A stretch of DNA of 34,726 nt, from contig JANWXO010000006.1 in assembly GCA_025057295.1 (NCBI GenBank), forward strand, positions 1 through 34,726. The letters are read 5' to 3'. Under the pieces are notes generated by a model. The model had not been told where the DNA came from. It worked only from the letters and a program-made list of their open reading frames with translations, and did not search any database. Positions 25,719-33,042 of this stretch are shown here, piece by piece. Each line of letters begins with the position of its first letter. The first letter of the stretch is position 1. The stretch is from Candidatus Binatia bacterium. Its GTDB lineage: Bacteria > Desulfobacterota > Binatia > Bin18. A program made the translations under genes and the position numbers.

Positions 25719-26026
25719 TCTTTCCATAGTACAGACACAGACCGTCCTGATTCCCGTTCCCGCACGACGGCATCCGTTGGGTCTTCTGGCTGGGAGGCTT
25801 CGCACCCCTCAGAGATGGCCTGAGATGGGGCGCTCCACTCCGGCGCGTGGCCGCACGGGCGCGGTTCTACCGCAAAGCGATGCTCCACTCCCAGCCGTAT
25901 GTTCGCGCTACACGCCGAGGCAAGAGCGAGGATGCAGAGCTCCAGCGTCACGAACCGTAAAGTTCTTCAGCCGACAGCCGATTCCCAGATTCAGCTCGTA
26001 AATCAGTGTGGCAAAGGAGCCGATCT
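25719..26026. other. Non-coding gap after ssrA
   Basis: About 300 nt without a credible gene. The minus-strand frame across it and the tmRNA 3' end reads GGGGNRTRVRERSP, a familiar artefact of antisense tmRNA/tRNA translation. It ends in AAAGGAG, the ribosome site of the next gene. No copy of the tmRNA 3' end is repeated here, so no attachment site is supported. Confidence 0.6.
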
Positions 26027-26362
26027 ATGAATCTCAAACTGCTTCTCATCGTGCTGGCTGCGACATTCTTCTGGTCCACTACTGCATTTCCTGACTCTTT
26101 CGGCGCCAGATACGATTCCCAGTCAGGGAACTGGTACCACTGGCAGCGGAGTCCTTCTGGAGAGACCACGGTGAAGGGACATAACTTTTCTACCGGATCC
26201 TCTTGGACGACCACGATCGAACCAGATGGGGATATGAGAGGAAGAGATTCGCGCGGCAACTATTGGCGGTACAACGAAAGCACCGGTAGCTATTTCAACT
26301 TTGGCACGGGCGAGACCTGTATCGGCAAAGGATTCAGTCGGACATGTTCGGGCGGGAGGTAA
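26027..26362 (+). CDS. Small secreted hypothetical protein
   Basis: 111 residues with a Sec signal peptide (MNLKLLLIVLAATFFWSTTAF, likely cleaved after about residue 21). The start has AAAGGAG 7 nt upstream. The mature part is rich in Gly, Ser, Thr, Trp and Tyr and shows three loosely repeated aromatic units (GNWYHW, GNYWRY, GSYFNF), suggesting a small beta-sheet protein. Two cysteines near the C-terminus (GETCIG, RTCSG) could form a disulfide. No family is recognised. It heads a stretch of small orphan genes downstream of ssrA. Confidence 0.7.
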   Translation: MNLKLLLIVLAATFFWSTTAFPDSFGARYDSQSGNWYHWQRSPSGETTVKGHNFSTGSSWTTTIEPDGDMRGRDSRGNYWRYNESTGSYFNFGTGETCIGKGFSRTCSGGR

Positions 26363-26385
26363 TCCAAAATATCGCCAACCGAGGA

Positions 26386-26735
26386 ATGCCACTGCGGCCC
26401 TCGTACTCGAGCATCTTTCTGCGAGTCGCTCCGTTGCTGGTGCTCTTGTGTGTAGCGGCATGTACGAGCAGCTATCGATTTCGCACCGGCCCAGGCATGC
26501 ACTCTCACGTTGCTCCCCTGGAAAATCGGGATCACAATCTCGTTTTTGCCTGCGGATCTGCAGGAATGGGGTGGACTTCGTGACAGGGAACTGTGTTTCC
26601 CCTGGGGGGGAACAAGTCAATCCCTACAACCTGTACCCTCCTTTTGTGGCACCACTCCCCAGCCCGTCACCAAGTGACACCATTATGCGGTGTCAGGGAC
26701 GAGCCGTTGACTTTGTGACCGGCCGCTGTCTGTGA
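26386..26735 (+). pseudogene. Frameshifted lipoprotein with VDFVTGxC repeats
   Basis: One frame starts at ATG 26386 (GAGGA just upstream) with a lipoprotein signal, APLLVLLCVAAC, and stops at TGA 26581-26583. The next frame (-1) continues over the same stop with NGVDFVTGNC, a Pro-rich spacer and GRAVDFVTGRCL, ending at 26735. The two halves fit together as one lipoprotein with two copies of a VDFVTGxC motif if a single base was lost between about 26490 and 26580; GGGG at 26568 is one place. It could be a sequencing error, a true pseudogene or programmed frameshifting. Alternatively, only the short lipoprotein is real. Confidence 0.5.
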
Positions 26736-26820
26736 GCAGGCCACTGGCTTCTCCAGGTACATTCAAGATTTCCCTGCCTAGGCCGATTCTTGCCGGAGAA
26801 GGGGCAATGGAGGAGTGCCG

Positions 26821-27273
26821 ATGACACGAGACTTACTTTTCATGAAGACTCTTGCAGCCGAAAATCCTTCCCTGGCAATGTGTTTCCACACCTTCTACGA
26901 CACTGCTGAGGCCCGCGGGCTTGTCCTTACTCTTCCTGCCCGACCAGAAACCTGCTCGATCATGCTCAAGTCCAGGCCAGAGGAGGGAGGGCTGAACTTC
27001 GGCTGGTTCGGCTATCATCCTATGACCGGACTGCCGATCTTCCGTACCTACGGTATTGCCAAATATGGAGGTCAGGTGGGCGAAGAGTACTTGTACCGAC
27101 TGGCCGCTCTGTTGCAGGCAGAGGTCTACCCGACAAAAAACCCCTTCTACATGACTGTGAAGCGAAAGGCAGACACTGGCTGGGTCTTCCTCTCTATCGA
27201 GGAAGTGCTTCGCGTCCAAGACCAGTGGCTCGCCCTGATCGAAGCCACCCGCGCACGGTTTGCCGCAGCCTAG
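26821..27273 (+). CDS. Hypothetical cytosolic protein
   Basis: 150 residues. GGAGGAG 5 nt upstream of the ATG strongly supports the start. No signal peptide or membrane helix. The composition is that of a compact alpha/beta protein, with LNFGWFGYHPMTGLPIFRTYGIAKYGGQ in the middle and a helical end (SIEEVLRVQDQWLALIEATRARF). I recognise no family. It is flanked by the broken lipoprotein and a non-coding gap. Confidence 0.72.
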   Translation: MTRDLLFMKTLAAENPSLAMCFHTFYDTAEARGLVLTLPARPETCSIMLKSRPEEGGLNFGWFGYHPMTGLPIFRTYGIAKYGGQVGEEYLYRLAALLQAEVYPTKNPFYMTVKRKADTGWVFLSIEEVLRVQDQWLALIEATRARFAAA

Positions 27274-27560
27274 TCAGAGAAGATCAGGGAATCTATGGGT
27301 GGTGTTTGTCTACATCGGCAGCACGTCATGAGAGGTGACCAGGGAAGAGGAGTGACATCTAGGTCACTCCCCTGATTGCACTGTTCCTTTTTCGACGGTG
27401 ACTTACAGCTCCTGCCAGCCGGCGTGTTTGGTCACCGACTTCATCAGCTCAGAGTTTCAATCTGCTCCCTTCGTCTCGGCTTAGCCATGCTGCGGCGATC
27501 GCTGTTGTCAGTTTCTCCGTTTCTAACCTCCCAATGCTCACCCTAAGTATGGTCTCAACA
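27274..27560. other. Non-coding gap between convergent genes
   Basis: A 287-nt gap between convergent hypothetical genes. It contains an inverted repeat, GGAGTGAC/GTCACTCC (27349-27356 with 27363-27370), probably a terminator for the plus-strand gene even though its T-run (27391-27395) is displaced by about 20 nt. Nothing else is recognisable. Confidence 0.55.
27349..27370. terminator. Hairpin after the 27273 gene
   Basis: A perfect 8-bp stem, GGAGTGAC/GTCACTCC, with a 6-nt loop (ATCTAG). The U-tract is displaced, so termination efficiency is uncertain and it could serve either strand. Confidence 0.4.
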
Positions 27561-28118
27561 CTATAACTCCCAGTTCCCGAAAGCCCGGTACCCGCTGTAG
27601 CCATACCCACATCCACATGCCCCACAGTTCGGACACACGATCCACTCACACTGGCCACACTCGGGATCGACCGCGTTGTCCAGGTCACGGCTGCAGCGCC
27701 AACAGGTGGCGGTTCGCGGAACTCGGGGAACACGGCGAAGAGGAGGATCTGCTTTTATCCCCAGCTCTCGCAGAAAGCGGACGCGTCTCTGTTCGGTGAG
27801 TTGTTTCCGCAATGTGTCATGCCTCCGCTCGTATTCCTGTTGAAGATGACGCAAATGGTTCTCGGCCAATCGCCGTTCGTCGTACGTCGGGAGACGTTCG
27901 ATATATTCTGGCGCGTATTGGTAATCGGACGACTGTCCGAGTATCGCCTCTTGCCACGCACGGTAAGAATCCTCGAAGACTCTCCAGTCTGCACACTGCA
28001 CTAACGCAATCATCCCGTCGCGGCCGTATTTGTTCCCTGGCCAGCTGCGATCGAAAACAACCCAACCATGCTGCCTGTGGTACCCCCACCATACGTGTGG
28101 TTGATGAGCGTTCTTCAT
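27561..28118 (-). CDS. Hypothetical protein with C-terminal zinc-binding cysteines
   Basis: 185 residues. The N-terminal half is rich in Trp/His/Tyr (HVWWGYHRQHGWVVFDRSW). The centre is a charged helix, perhaps a coiled coil (RRLAENHLRHLQQEYERRHDTLRKQLTEQRRVRFL). The C-terminus carries closely spaced cysteines, CWRC, CGQC and CPNCGACGCG, consistent with one or two zinc knuckles. No family is recognised. AAAGGG lies 7-8 nt upstream of the ATG, and an intrinsic-terminator-like hairpin stands between the gene and any promoter further up, which could act as an attenuator. Confidence 0.75.
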   Translation of the reverse strand: MKNAHQPHVWWGYHRQHGWVVFDRSWPGNKYGRDGMIALVQCADWRVFEDSYRAWQEAILGQSSDYQYAPEYIERLPTYDERRLAENHLRHLQQEYERRHDTLRKQLTEQRRVRFLRELGIKADPPLRRVPRVPRTATCWRCSRDLDNAVDPECGQCEWIVCPNCGACGCGYGYSGYRAFGNWEL

Positions 28119-28138
28119 ACCACTATCCCTTTCTTTGG

Positions 28139-28171
28139 AAGCAAAACAGCCGACCTTTTGGGGTCGGCTGT
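28139..28171 (-). terminator. Terminator-like hairpin upstream of the 27561-28118 gene
   Basis: On the minus strand a perfect 10-bp stem, ACAGCCGACC/GGTCGGCTGT (28162-28171 with 28146-28155), with a 6-nt loop runs into TTTTGCTT. It is a good intrinsic terminator only 28 nt before the start codon, so it is either the end of an upstream minus-strand transcript or a leader attenuator. Confidence 0.6.
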
Positions 28172-28672
28172 CAGGTTGCTGTGTTACAGAGCGGAGTCTA
28201 CCACTTCATGGTGTTACGCCGTCCACTTGCGATATTCCCTCTATTGCTCCCTCCTGTTGATAGATTGCATAGCTTGCCTAGGGTTAGCCAGGTTCGATCC
28301 TACGTCGAATTTGCAAAACTTTTGCACCTTAATCACGTATGCACACGAAACCATCCCGACACAAACAAGTTCAGTTGTGAAAGTTGAGGGGGACGAATAA
28401 TACACAAATGAATTCGTTATTTGTCAAGCCCGGTCGTGATCGCAAGCCAGCTTCTACCGAACCTATGGACAGCTGCGGTCCACGCCGGTCTGGACGCGGT
28501 GGCAGTACTGATGAAATGTCGGTCCACTCCCTGGAGCACCCCAAAAAATGGCTGCGGCGGAGCTTCCTTACCATATCGGATGACCCTGTGTCCGAACGGG
28601 CAGGACTGGAAGACGGCGAAGATCGGCGCAACAATGGCAATCTATTTCCTGGTAGGGAGGACGGCTGCACCT
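28172..28672. other. AT-richer divergent intergenic region
   Basis: 500 nt without a convincing gene between the minus-strand zinc protein and the plus-strand DUF4236 gene. The first half is AT-richer than its surroundings and contains the TGCAAAACTTTTGCA palindrome. TTGTGA (28375-28380) and TAATAC (28398-28403), 17 nt apart, form a weak plus-strand promoter candidate. The reading frames in the second half look random. Confidence 0.5.
28312..28326. promoter_or_regulatory. Perfect 15-nt palindrome, operator-like
   Basis: TGCAAAACTTTTGCA is a perfect inverted repeat about a central C. It lies in an AT-rich divergent intergenic region, where a dimeric repressor could control one or both flanking genes. 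The function is inferred. Confidence 0.35.
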
Positions 28673-29731
28673 ATGGGATTTCGCTTCTTTCGGCGGGTGA
28701 AGCTGGCGCCGGGGATCACCCTGAACCTCAGTAAGTCGGGAGGATCTTTGTCCTTCGGACCGCGCGGTGCAAAACTCACCATCGGTCCACGCGGACAGCG
28801 CGCGACGGTGGGAATTCCCGGAACCGGGATCTTCTACACCACCACGTTCGGGAAAAATCGGAGACAGAAAGCACCCGAGGAGCAGCGTACGACCCCAACG
28901 GTCCGTCCGGCGGATCGCCTCACCTTGGGCTTTTTCAAGCGTCTCATTACGCCGGATGATCACGAGGCGCTGATCGACGGCTGGCGTGAGCTGACGCTGG
29001 GCCGCGAGGAGAAAGCGCTGGATCATCTGCGCGACGCGGCCCATCTCGCCGATGGCGCTTTTCTCGTGGGGATTTTGGCGCTCAAGCGTGGCGATTTGTC
29101 CCAGGCGGCTGCACACCTCCAAAACGCGGTCCAGCGCGCGGACGAACTCGGACAGCTTTTTGCCCGCTATGGGATCGCTGCGACCGTGAGTATAGAGGTG
29201 ACCCAGGAGGTGTCCGCCCATATCGGACCTGATATCCGCGGGGTCCTGTTGGCTCTAGCTGAAACTTATCAAGCGCAAGGGCAGCTCACGGAGGCCATTG
29301 CCTGTTTGACACGGTTGCGCCAGCTCGAGCCCGAGGATGTGGTCGTGAAATTGTCCCTCGCCGAGCTGTTGTGGGACGTGCGGCCTGACGACCGCGGCAC
29401 TTACGAAGAGATTCTGCAACTCGCTGAAGGGGTGACGAACGACTCGCCCATTCACGCTGCTTTGCTGCTGTATAAGGCGAAAGCCCTGCGGGCGTGTGGC
29501 CTCCGTGATGCTGCCTTGGCACTATTGGTGCAGCTGCGAACTCGCAAGAAGGATCGGTCGGATGAGCTACTGCGAGCGATCCGCTACGAACAGGCGCTGC
29601 TGTATGACGAATCAGGAGAGGAGCGGCGTGCTCGCGCCGAGTTCGAGAAATTGTACGCTGAAGCGCCGGATTACGAGGACGTAGCCCAGCGATTAGGCAT
29701 GCGTCCTACCCCTGGAGGGAGTGCAAGATGA
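28673..29731 (+). CDS. DUF4236 domain protein with helical repeats
   Basis: 352 residues. The N-terminal 55 residues are a clear DUF4236 domain (MGFRFFRRVKLAPGITLNLS, GGSLSFGPRGAK, GPRGQRATVGIPGTGIFYT), a small basic beta unit of unknown function. The rest is helical with TPR-like pairs (VLLALAETYQAQGQLTEAIACL, IHAALLLYKAKALRACGLRDAALALL, GEERRARAEFEKLYAEAPDYEDVA). The ATG fits the family N-terminus; longer frames upstream add only non-coding-like sequence. It overlaps the next gene by 4 nt (ATGA), implying coupled translation. Confidence 0.88.
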   Translation: MGFRFFRRVKLAPGITLNLSKSGGSLSFGPRGAKLTIGPRGQRATVGIPGTGIFYTTTFGKNRRQKAPEEQRTTPTVRPADRLTLGFFKRLITPDDHEALIDGWRELTLGREEKALDHLRDAAHLADGAFLVGILALKRGDLSQAAAHLQNAVQRADELGQLFARYGIAATVSIEVTQEVSAHIGPDIRGVLLALAETYQAQGQLTEAIACLTRLRQLEPEDVVVKLSLAELLWDVRPDDRGTYEEILQLAEGVTNDSPIHAALLLYKAKALRACGLRDAALALLVQLRTRKKDRSDELLRAIRYEQALLYDESGEERRARAEFEKLYAEAPDYEDVAQRLGMRPTPGGSAR

Positions 29732-30192
29732 AGCTGCGGACGGCACGGCATCTGATAGCCTTTCCCCTTCTCGTACTGGTCTGTGTGGCGGGGTGTGGAC
29801 CCGAGGATCGCGAGCAGAGAGAAGAGCGTGCTGCCCTACAGCGGCAGATCACCGCTCTCACCCGCACGGTCGAGGAGATGCAGGAGCGGGTGAACACCCT
29901 ACAGAGCAGTATGCAGCGGAATCTCAGTGAATTGTCTGCTCTCAGGGCTGAGGTCGAGCGGCTCCGCGAGCGGAGTGTTGTTGCCTCGGCACCCGCTGCC
30001 GGGGGGCCGGAGCAGGCCTCTCCGCCGCTGGCCCCAAGTGTCCCGCAGACCCACCCGACCGTGTGTGCCCAGGTATGGAAACTGATCGGCCAGGGAAAAG
30101 ACCAAGTAACCATTGCACGTACGGTGAACGTCTCGCCGGACGTAGTGCAGGCGTGCGAACGGCAGGTGGGACGTGCACGCTCGCGGCGCTGA
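29728..30192 (+). CDS. Coiled-coil lipoprotein with HTH-like tail
   Basis: 154 residues. The lipobox VCVAGC puts the acylated cysteine at 23. A heptad-rich coiled coil covers about 28-82 (REERAALQRQITALTRTVEEM onward), then an Ala/Pro linker. The C-terminal 45 residues (VWKLIGQGKDQVTIARTVNVSPDVVQACERQV) look like a helix-turn-helix, which is odd for an exported lipoprotein and may be a structural mimic. It is translationally coupled to the DUF4236 gene. Its function is unknown. Confidence 0.8.
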   Translation: MKLRTARHLIAFPLLVLVCVAGCGPEDREQREERAALQRQITALTRTVEEMQERVNTLQSSMQRNLSELSALRAEVERLRERSVVASAPAAGGPEQASPPLAPSVPQTHPTVCAQVWKLIGQGKDQVTIARTVNVSPDVVQACERQVGRARSRR

Positions 30193-30210
30193 GGAGCTGC
30201 GACCATATAG

Positions 30211-30693
30211 CTAGGGGGGGATGGGCGCAGGTTTTGCAGGTGAAGACCGGGCTTTATTGCGCATGTTCACGTAGGTCGCGATCAGGCCCGGGAGATCAAG
30301 AGGGGACTCGGTCTCGCGGATCTTGCCGCCGGCTGGAATGAGCTGGTCTGAGCCTCCAGGGGTGATGACGATGTAGCGGCCGCCCAACAGCCCCTTCGTC
30401 TGAATGGAGGCGATTGCATCCTCTTGTAAACGAATTTCCGAGCGCAGGTTTAACCGCACCCGCGCCCGGCCATCGACGAGTTCGATGCCAGTCACCTGGC
30501 CGACAGGGACGCCGGCGATCTCGATCCCTGAACCAGGATCGAGTCCACTGGCGTTGGTAAAATCGGCATACACCGCATAGGTTCCTCCATAGCCCAAAGT
30601 CACTTCTCCCATCTCGGTGAAGAGGTACCATAGCGAGCCGATGCCGAGGAGAAGGAACCCGACAACCCCGGCCCATGTGCCGATGCGCTGCAT
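30211..30693 (-). CDS. MCE family (MlaD-like) lipid-transport protein
   Basis: 160 residues, the size of MlaD. One N-terminal membrane helix (GVVGFLLLGIGSLWYLF) anchors a periplasmic MCE domain with YAVYADFTNASGLDPGSGIEIAGVPVGQVTGIEL, VRLNLRSEIRLQEDAIASIQTKGLLGGRYIVITPGG and DLPGLI. MlaD forms hexameric rings that carry phospholipid between membranes with MlaE and MlaF. Neither partner is encoded nearby, so this is an orphan copy. The ATG is preferred to a TTG 12 codons upstream. A lipoprotein gene lies 57 nt upstream on the same strand. Confidence 0.92.
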   Translation of the reverse strand: MQRIGTWAGVVGFLLLGIGSLWYLFTEMGEVTLGYGGTYAVYADFTNASGLDPGSGIEIAGVPVGQVTGIELVDGRARVRLNLRSEIRLQEDAIASIQTKGLLGGRYIVITPGGSDQLIPAGGKIRETESPLDLPGLIATYVNMRNKARSSPAKPAPIPP

Positions 30694-30750
30694 GGGTACT
30701 ACTGTAGCAGGCCACGAGGTGACCCCCAAGGCCGGTTGGACTCCTTCTGC

Positions 30751-31398
30751 TCAACGCCGTCGTGGAGGCGGTCCCGCCGGCGAGAGCGGCGGTGGGTCTG
30801 AAGAGGGAAGGGAGGCCAGCGGTTTCCGAGCGACGAAGATGTGAGCATCACTGCCTACTGTGGCGATGCCGTTCTCAGGAACCTCCAGATTGAAAGCGAT
30901 CTCGACGTCGCTGAGCACGACGTCGCTCATCGCCGGGAGGTTTTGCAGCAGGCCGTGCGGGTCGTGGAAAATAGCGATAGGATCGCCAGGGTCGATCGTG
31001 CCGTCTTGGTTGGCTCCGGCTTGGTCGAGGAGGAACACCACGGTCAGACTCCCAGCTGCTAAGTTGGCAACATGAAAGGTTCGATCGTCCTCGACAGACG
31101 CAACTTCAGCATCACGAAAGTCCCGAAAGACGCCAGGGTCGCGCAGATCGACAAAAACGAAGACGACCAGCGGCCGGAGGGAGGGCGGGCGTGTATTAAA
31201 GATGTTCCCCCGTACCGTTGTCTCCTCGACCGGACGAGCCCCACTCACGCCCCCACCGGTCTGGGCCCCGAACCGGAGCGTCGGAGGATCACCCCCGATG
31301 CGGAGAGTGCCGTCCTCCGTGCTCGTCCCCAACTCGAGCTCGTTGCCACATCCGCACCAGAACAAAAAGAGCACCACCCACACCACACCCCAAGCCAT
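30751..31398 (-). CDS. Probable lipoprotein, unknown function
   Basis: 215 residues. The short hydrophobic N-terminus MAWGVVWVVLFLFWCGCGN suggests lipid attachment at Cys17, though the lipobox is atypical. The mature part is beta-rich, with LVVFVFVDLRDP, HVANLAAGSLTVVFLLDQAGANQDGTIDPGDP (an Asp-rich loop that could bind calcium) and a Pro/Arg-rich tail. It resembles a carboxypeptidase-regulatory or dockerin-like loop only loosely. A good promoter lies just upstream, and the MCE gene follows, so it could be an accessory to lipid transport (inference). Confidence 0.75.
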   Translation of the reverse strand: MAWGVVWVVLFLFWCGCGNELELGTSTEDGTLRIGGDPPTLRFGAQTGGGVSGARPVEETTVRGNIFNTRPPSLRPLVVFVFVDLRDPGVFRDFRDAEVASVEDDRTFHVANLAAGSLTVVFLLDQAGANQDGTIDPGDPIAIFHDPHGLLQNLPAMSDVVLSDVEIAFNLEVPENGIATVGSDAHIFVARKPLASLPSSDPPPLSPAGPPPRRR

Positions 31399-31418
31399 AC
31401 CGCCCTGCCTCTCGCCTC

Positions 31419-31447
31419 TGTGTAAAACAAATTTGCGAGACCGTCAA
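31419..31447 (-). promoter_or_regulatory. Sigma70-like promoter of the lipoprotein/MCE pair
   Basis: On the minus strand, TTGACG (31442-31447) and TACACA (31419-31424) are separated by 17 nt. The -35 matches five of six consensus bases; the -10 is weaker. Transcription would begin about 15 nt before the lipoprotein ATG. Confidence 0.45.
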
Positions 31448-31528
31448 AAGGAGGCTGTGCTGCTCTCTTGCGCACCGGGACGTTTCCCCGTACAACGAGT
31501 AACCCACGCAACGAGGCGCCCGGTACGA

Positions 31529-32431
31529 ATGGAACGGACACATGTGGTCAAGAACATCGCGAGCCAATTGTTCGTCGCTGTCACCCTGATGGCTCTCCCC
31601 GTGCGGCTGCTGCACGCGACGGAGACGGCGCTTGTGGCCCGCGGTCGCTACATCTTTGCCCTTGCCGGTGGGTGTGGCTGTCATACAGCCGAGAGGGGGC
31701 CGGTGAATGCCGGAGGGCGCCCTCTCAAGACTCCCTATGGAACTTTCTACGGGACCAATATCACTCCAGATCCGACATATGGCATTGGCGGGTGGACGGA
31801 CCGCCAAGTGATCGACGCGATCCGTCTCGGGACACGTCCAGACGGTACAGTGATGAGCCCGGTGATGCCGTATCCCGCCTTCAGCGGCATGAGCGATGAA
31901 GATGTCACGGCCTTGGTGGCCTACTTGCGCACCGTGCCGGCAGTCGCTCGTGCGAATACGCCGCACGAGACCGCTCTTCCTTTGTTCAACCTGTTGATGC
32001 GCGTATGGCGGTGGGTCTTCTTTGCTCAACCACATCCCCCGGCAACGGCTCCCCGAGAGGGGGTAGAACGCGGCCGCTATATCAGTGAACACATCGCACA
32101 CTGCCAGGAGTGTCACACGCCACGCACGGTGTTTGGCACCCTCGATCGCTCTCGTTACCTAGCCGGCAACCCCGACGGCATCGACGGGGAAGTGACCCCG
32201 AATATCACGCCGGACAGGGAGACTGGTATTGGGGACTGGAGCGAGAACGATATCGTCACCCTCTTACGCGAAGGTTTCCTGCCCAATATGGACAACGTAC
32301 AAGGGTTAATGGCGCTCCTGATTGATGGTATCCCTGCAGGAGGGTACAAAGATATGACCGAGGAGGACGCGCGCGCTGTCGCGCGGTATCTGAAGCAGGT
32401 ACCGCCGGTGGTGCATCGTGTGACCAGGTGA
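31529..32431 (+). CDS. Diheme cytochrome c, first heme motif CxCH
   Basis: 300 residues. A signal peptide (about 1-31) exports it to the periplasm. Two cytochrome c domains follow, each with the GxxxxxNITPD-type signature (TNITPDPTYGIGGWTDRQ and PNITPDRETGIGDWSEND) shared with cytochrome subunits of membrane dehydrogenases and thiosulfate-type enzymes. The second heme site is canonical CQECH. The first reads GGCGCHT, with only one residue between the cysteines (Cys49, Cys51, His52). Distal methionines are available in MSPVMPYP and NMDNVQ. The ATG has only a weak ribosome site. The cytochrome c' gene follows 17 nt downstream. Confidence 0.9.
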   Translation: MERTHVVKNIASQLFVAVTLMALPVRLLHATETALVARGRYIFALAGGCGCHTAERGPVNAGGRPLKTPYGTFYGTNITPDPTYGIGGWTDRQVIDAIRLGTRPDGTVMSPVMPYPAFSGMSDEDVTALVAYLRTVPAVARANTPHETALPLFNLLMRVWRWVFFAQPHPPATAPREGVERGRYISEHIAHCQECHTPRTVFGTLDRSRYLAGNPDGIDGEVTPNITPDRETGIGDWSENDIVTLLREGFLPNMDNVQGLMALLIDGIPAGGYKDMTEEDARAVARYLKQVPPVVHRVTR

Positions 32432-32448
32432 GTGAGATGGAGGGTGAC

Positions 32449-32934
32449 ATGAGGAAAATGGTTCTACTGCATCTCGTCGTGGCGATTTTGCTGGCTGGTC
32501 TGCGCGGCAGTCACGGACTCGCGCATGAGGGACATTCAGCCCGGCTCCCCGATGAGCAGGCGGACGTGATCGGCTTTCGTACCTACTTGATGGCGAATAT
32601 TGGCGATAATGCCAAGGAACTGAACGATAAGCTCAAGGCCGGCGCTGTCGCTGCGGCGAAAGTCAACGCGCAGGCCATTGCCTTGCACGCTACCCGTATT
32701 CCGGCCCTTTTCCCTGCAGGGAGTGTATCGGGGACATCGCGCGCAAAAGAGGAAATCTGGCAGCAGTGGGACGATTTTGTCAAAATCTCGCGGCTCTTGC
32801 AGGATGAGGCCTCGCAACTCGGCGTAACCGTTGCAAACGGAAGCGCGGAGGCGGCAAGCGCACAAGCGAGGAAAGTGTTCGCCGCGTGCAAGAGTTGTCA
32901 CGATCAGTTCCGCAAGCCGGAAGAGAAACAGTGA
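32449..32934 (+). CDS. Class II cytochrome c (cytochrome c' type)
   Basis: 161 residues from ATG with GGAGG 5 nt upstream; an earlier in-frame GTG overlaps the preceding gene. A signal peptide ends near GSHGLAHEG. The mature protein is a helical bundle (about 130 residues) with the heme motif CKSCH close to the C-terminus (ARKVFAACKSCHDQFR), the hallmark of cytochrome c'. Such proteins bind NO or CO or transfer electrons in the periplasm. It is likely co-transcribed with the diheme cytochrome and may accept or pass its electrons (inference). Confidence 0.92.
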   Translation: MRKMVLLHLVVAILLAGLRGSHGLAHEGHSARLPDEQADVIGFRTYLMANIGDNAKELNDKLKAGAVAAAKVNAQAIALHATRIPALFPAGSVSGTSRAKEEIWQQWDDFVKISRLLQDEASQLGVTVANGSAEAASAQARKVFAACKSCHDQFRKPEEKQ

Positions 32935-32944
32935 GCACGTCTCC

Positions 32945-32996
32945 CTCCCGCTGCGGAGCGGGAGCTGCACGCCTCCAGGCAAGGCCTTCTTTTTTT
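32945..32996 (+). terminator. Terminator region after cytochrome c'
   Basis: A perfect 8-bp hairpin with a GCGG loop (CTCCCGCT/AGCGGGAG, 32945-32964) is followed by a short GCCT/AGGC hairpin and a run of seven T (32990-32996). It probably ends the cytochrome transcript. Confidence 0.65.
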
Positions 32997-33042
32997 GCGC
33001 GGCTTGATTCCTGCGCTGCCAGGTTTAGGATGGCAGTCTTAG

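Noticed and set aside
25601-25951. Minus-strand ORF of 116 codons over the tmRNA 3' end
   Set aside because: It reads GGGGNRTRVRERSP, the usual artefact of translating the antisense of tmRNA/tRNA 3' ends.
25695-28290. Attachment-site duplication of the tmRNA 3' end
   Set aside because: CCGATTCCC near 25974 and GGTTCGATCC near 28290 are only short partial matches, and no integrase gene is present.
28235-28310. Possible tRNA, suggested by GGTTCGATCC
   Set aside because: The T-loop-like sequence has no pairing 5-bp T stem, and no acceptor or anticodon stem can be drawn.
28408-28734. Plus-strand ORF beginning MNSLFVKPGRDRKP upstream of the DUF4236 gene
   Set aside because: No ribosome site, random-like composition, and its 3' end overlaps the well-supported DUF4236 start in another frame.
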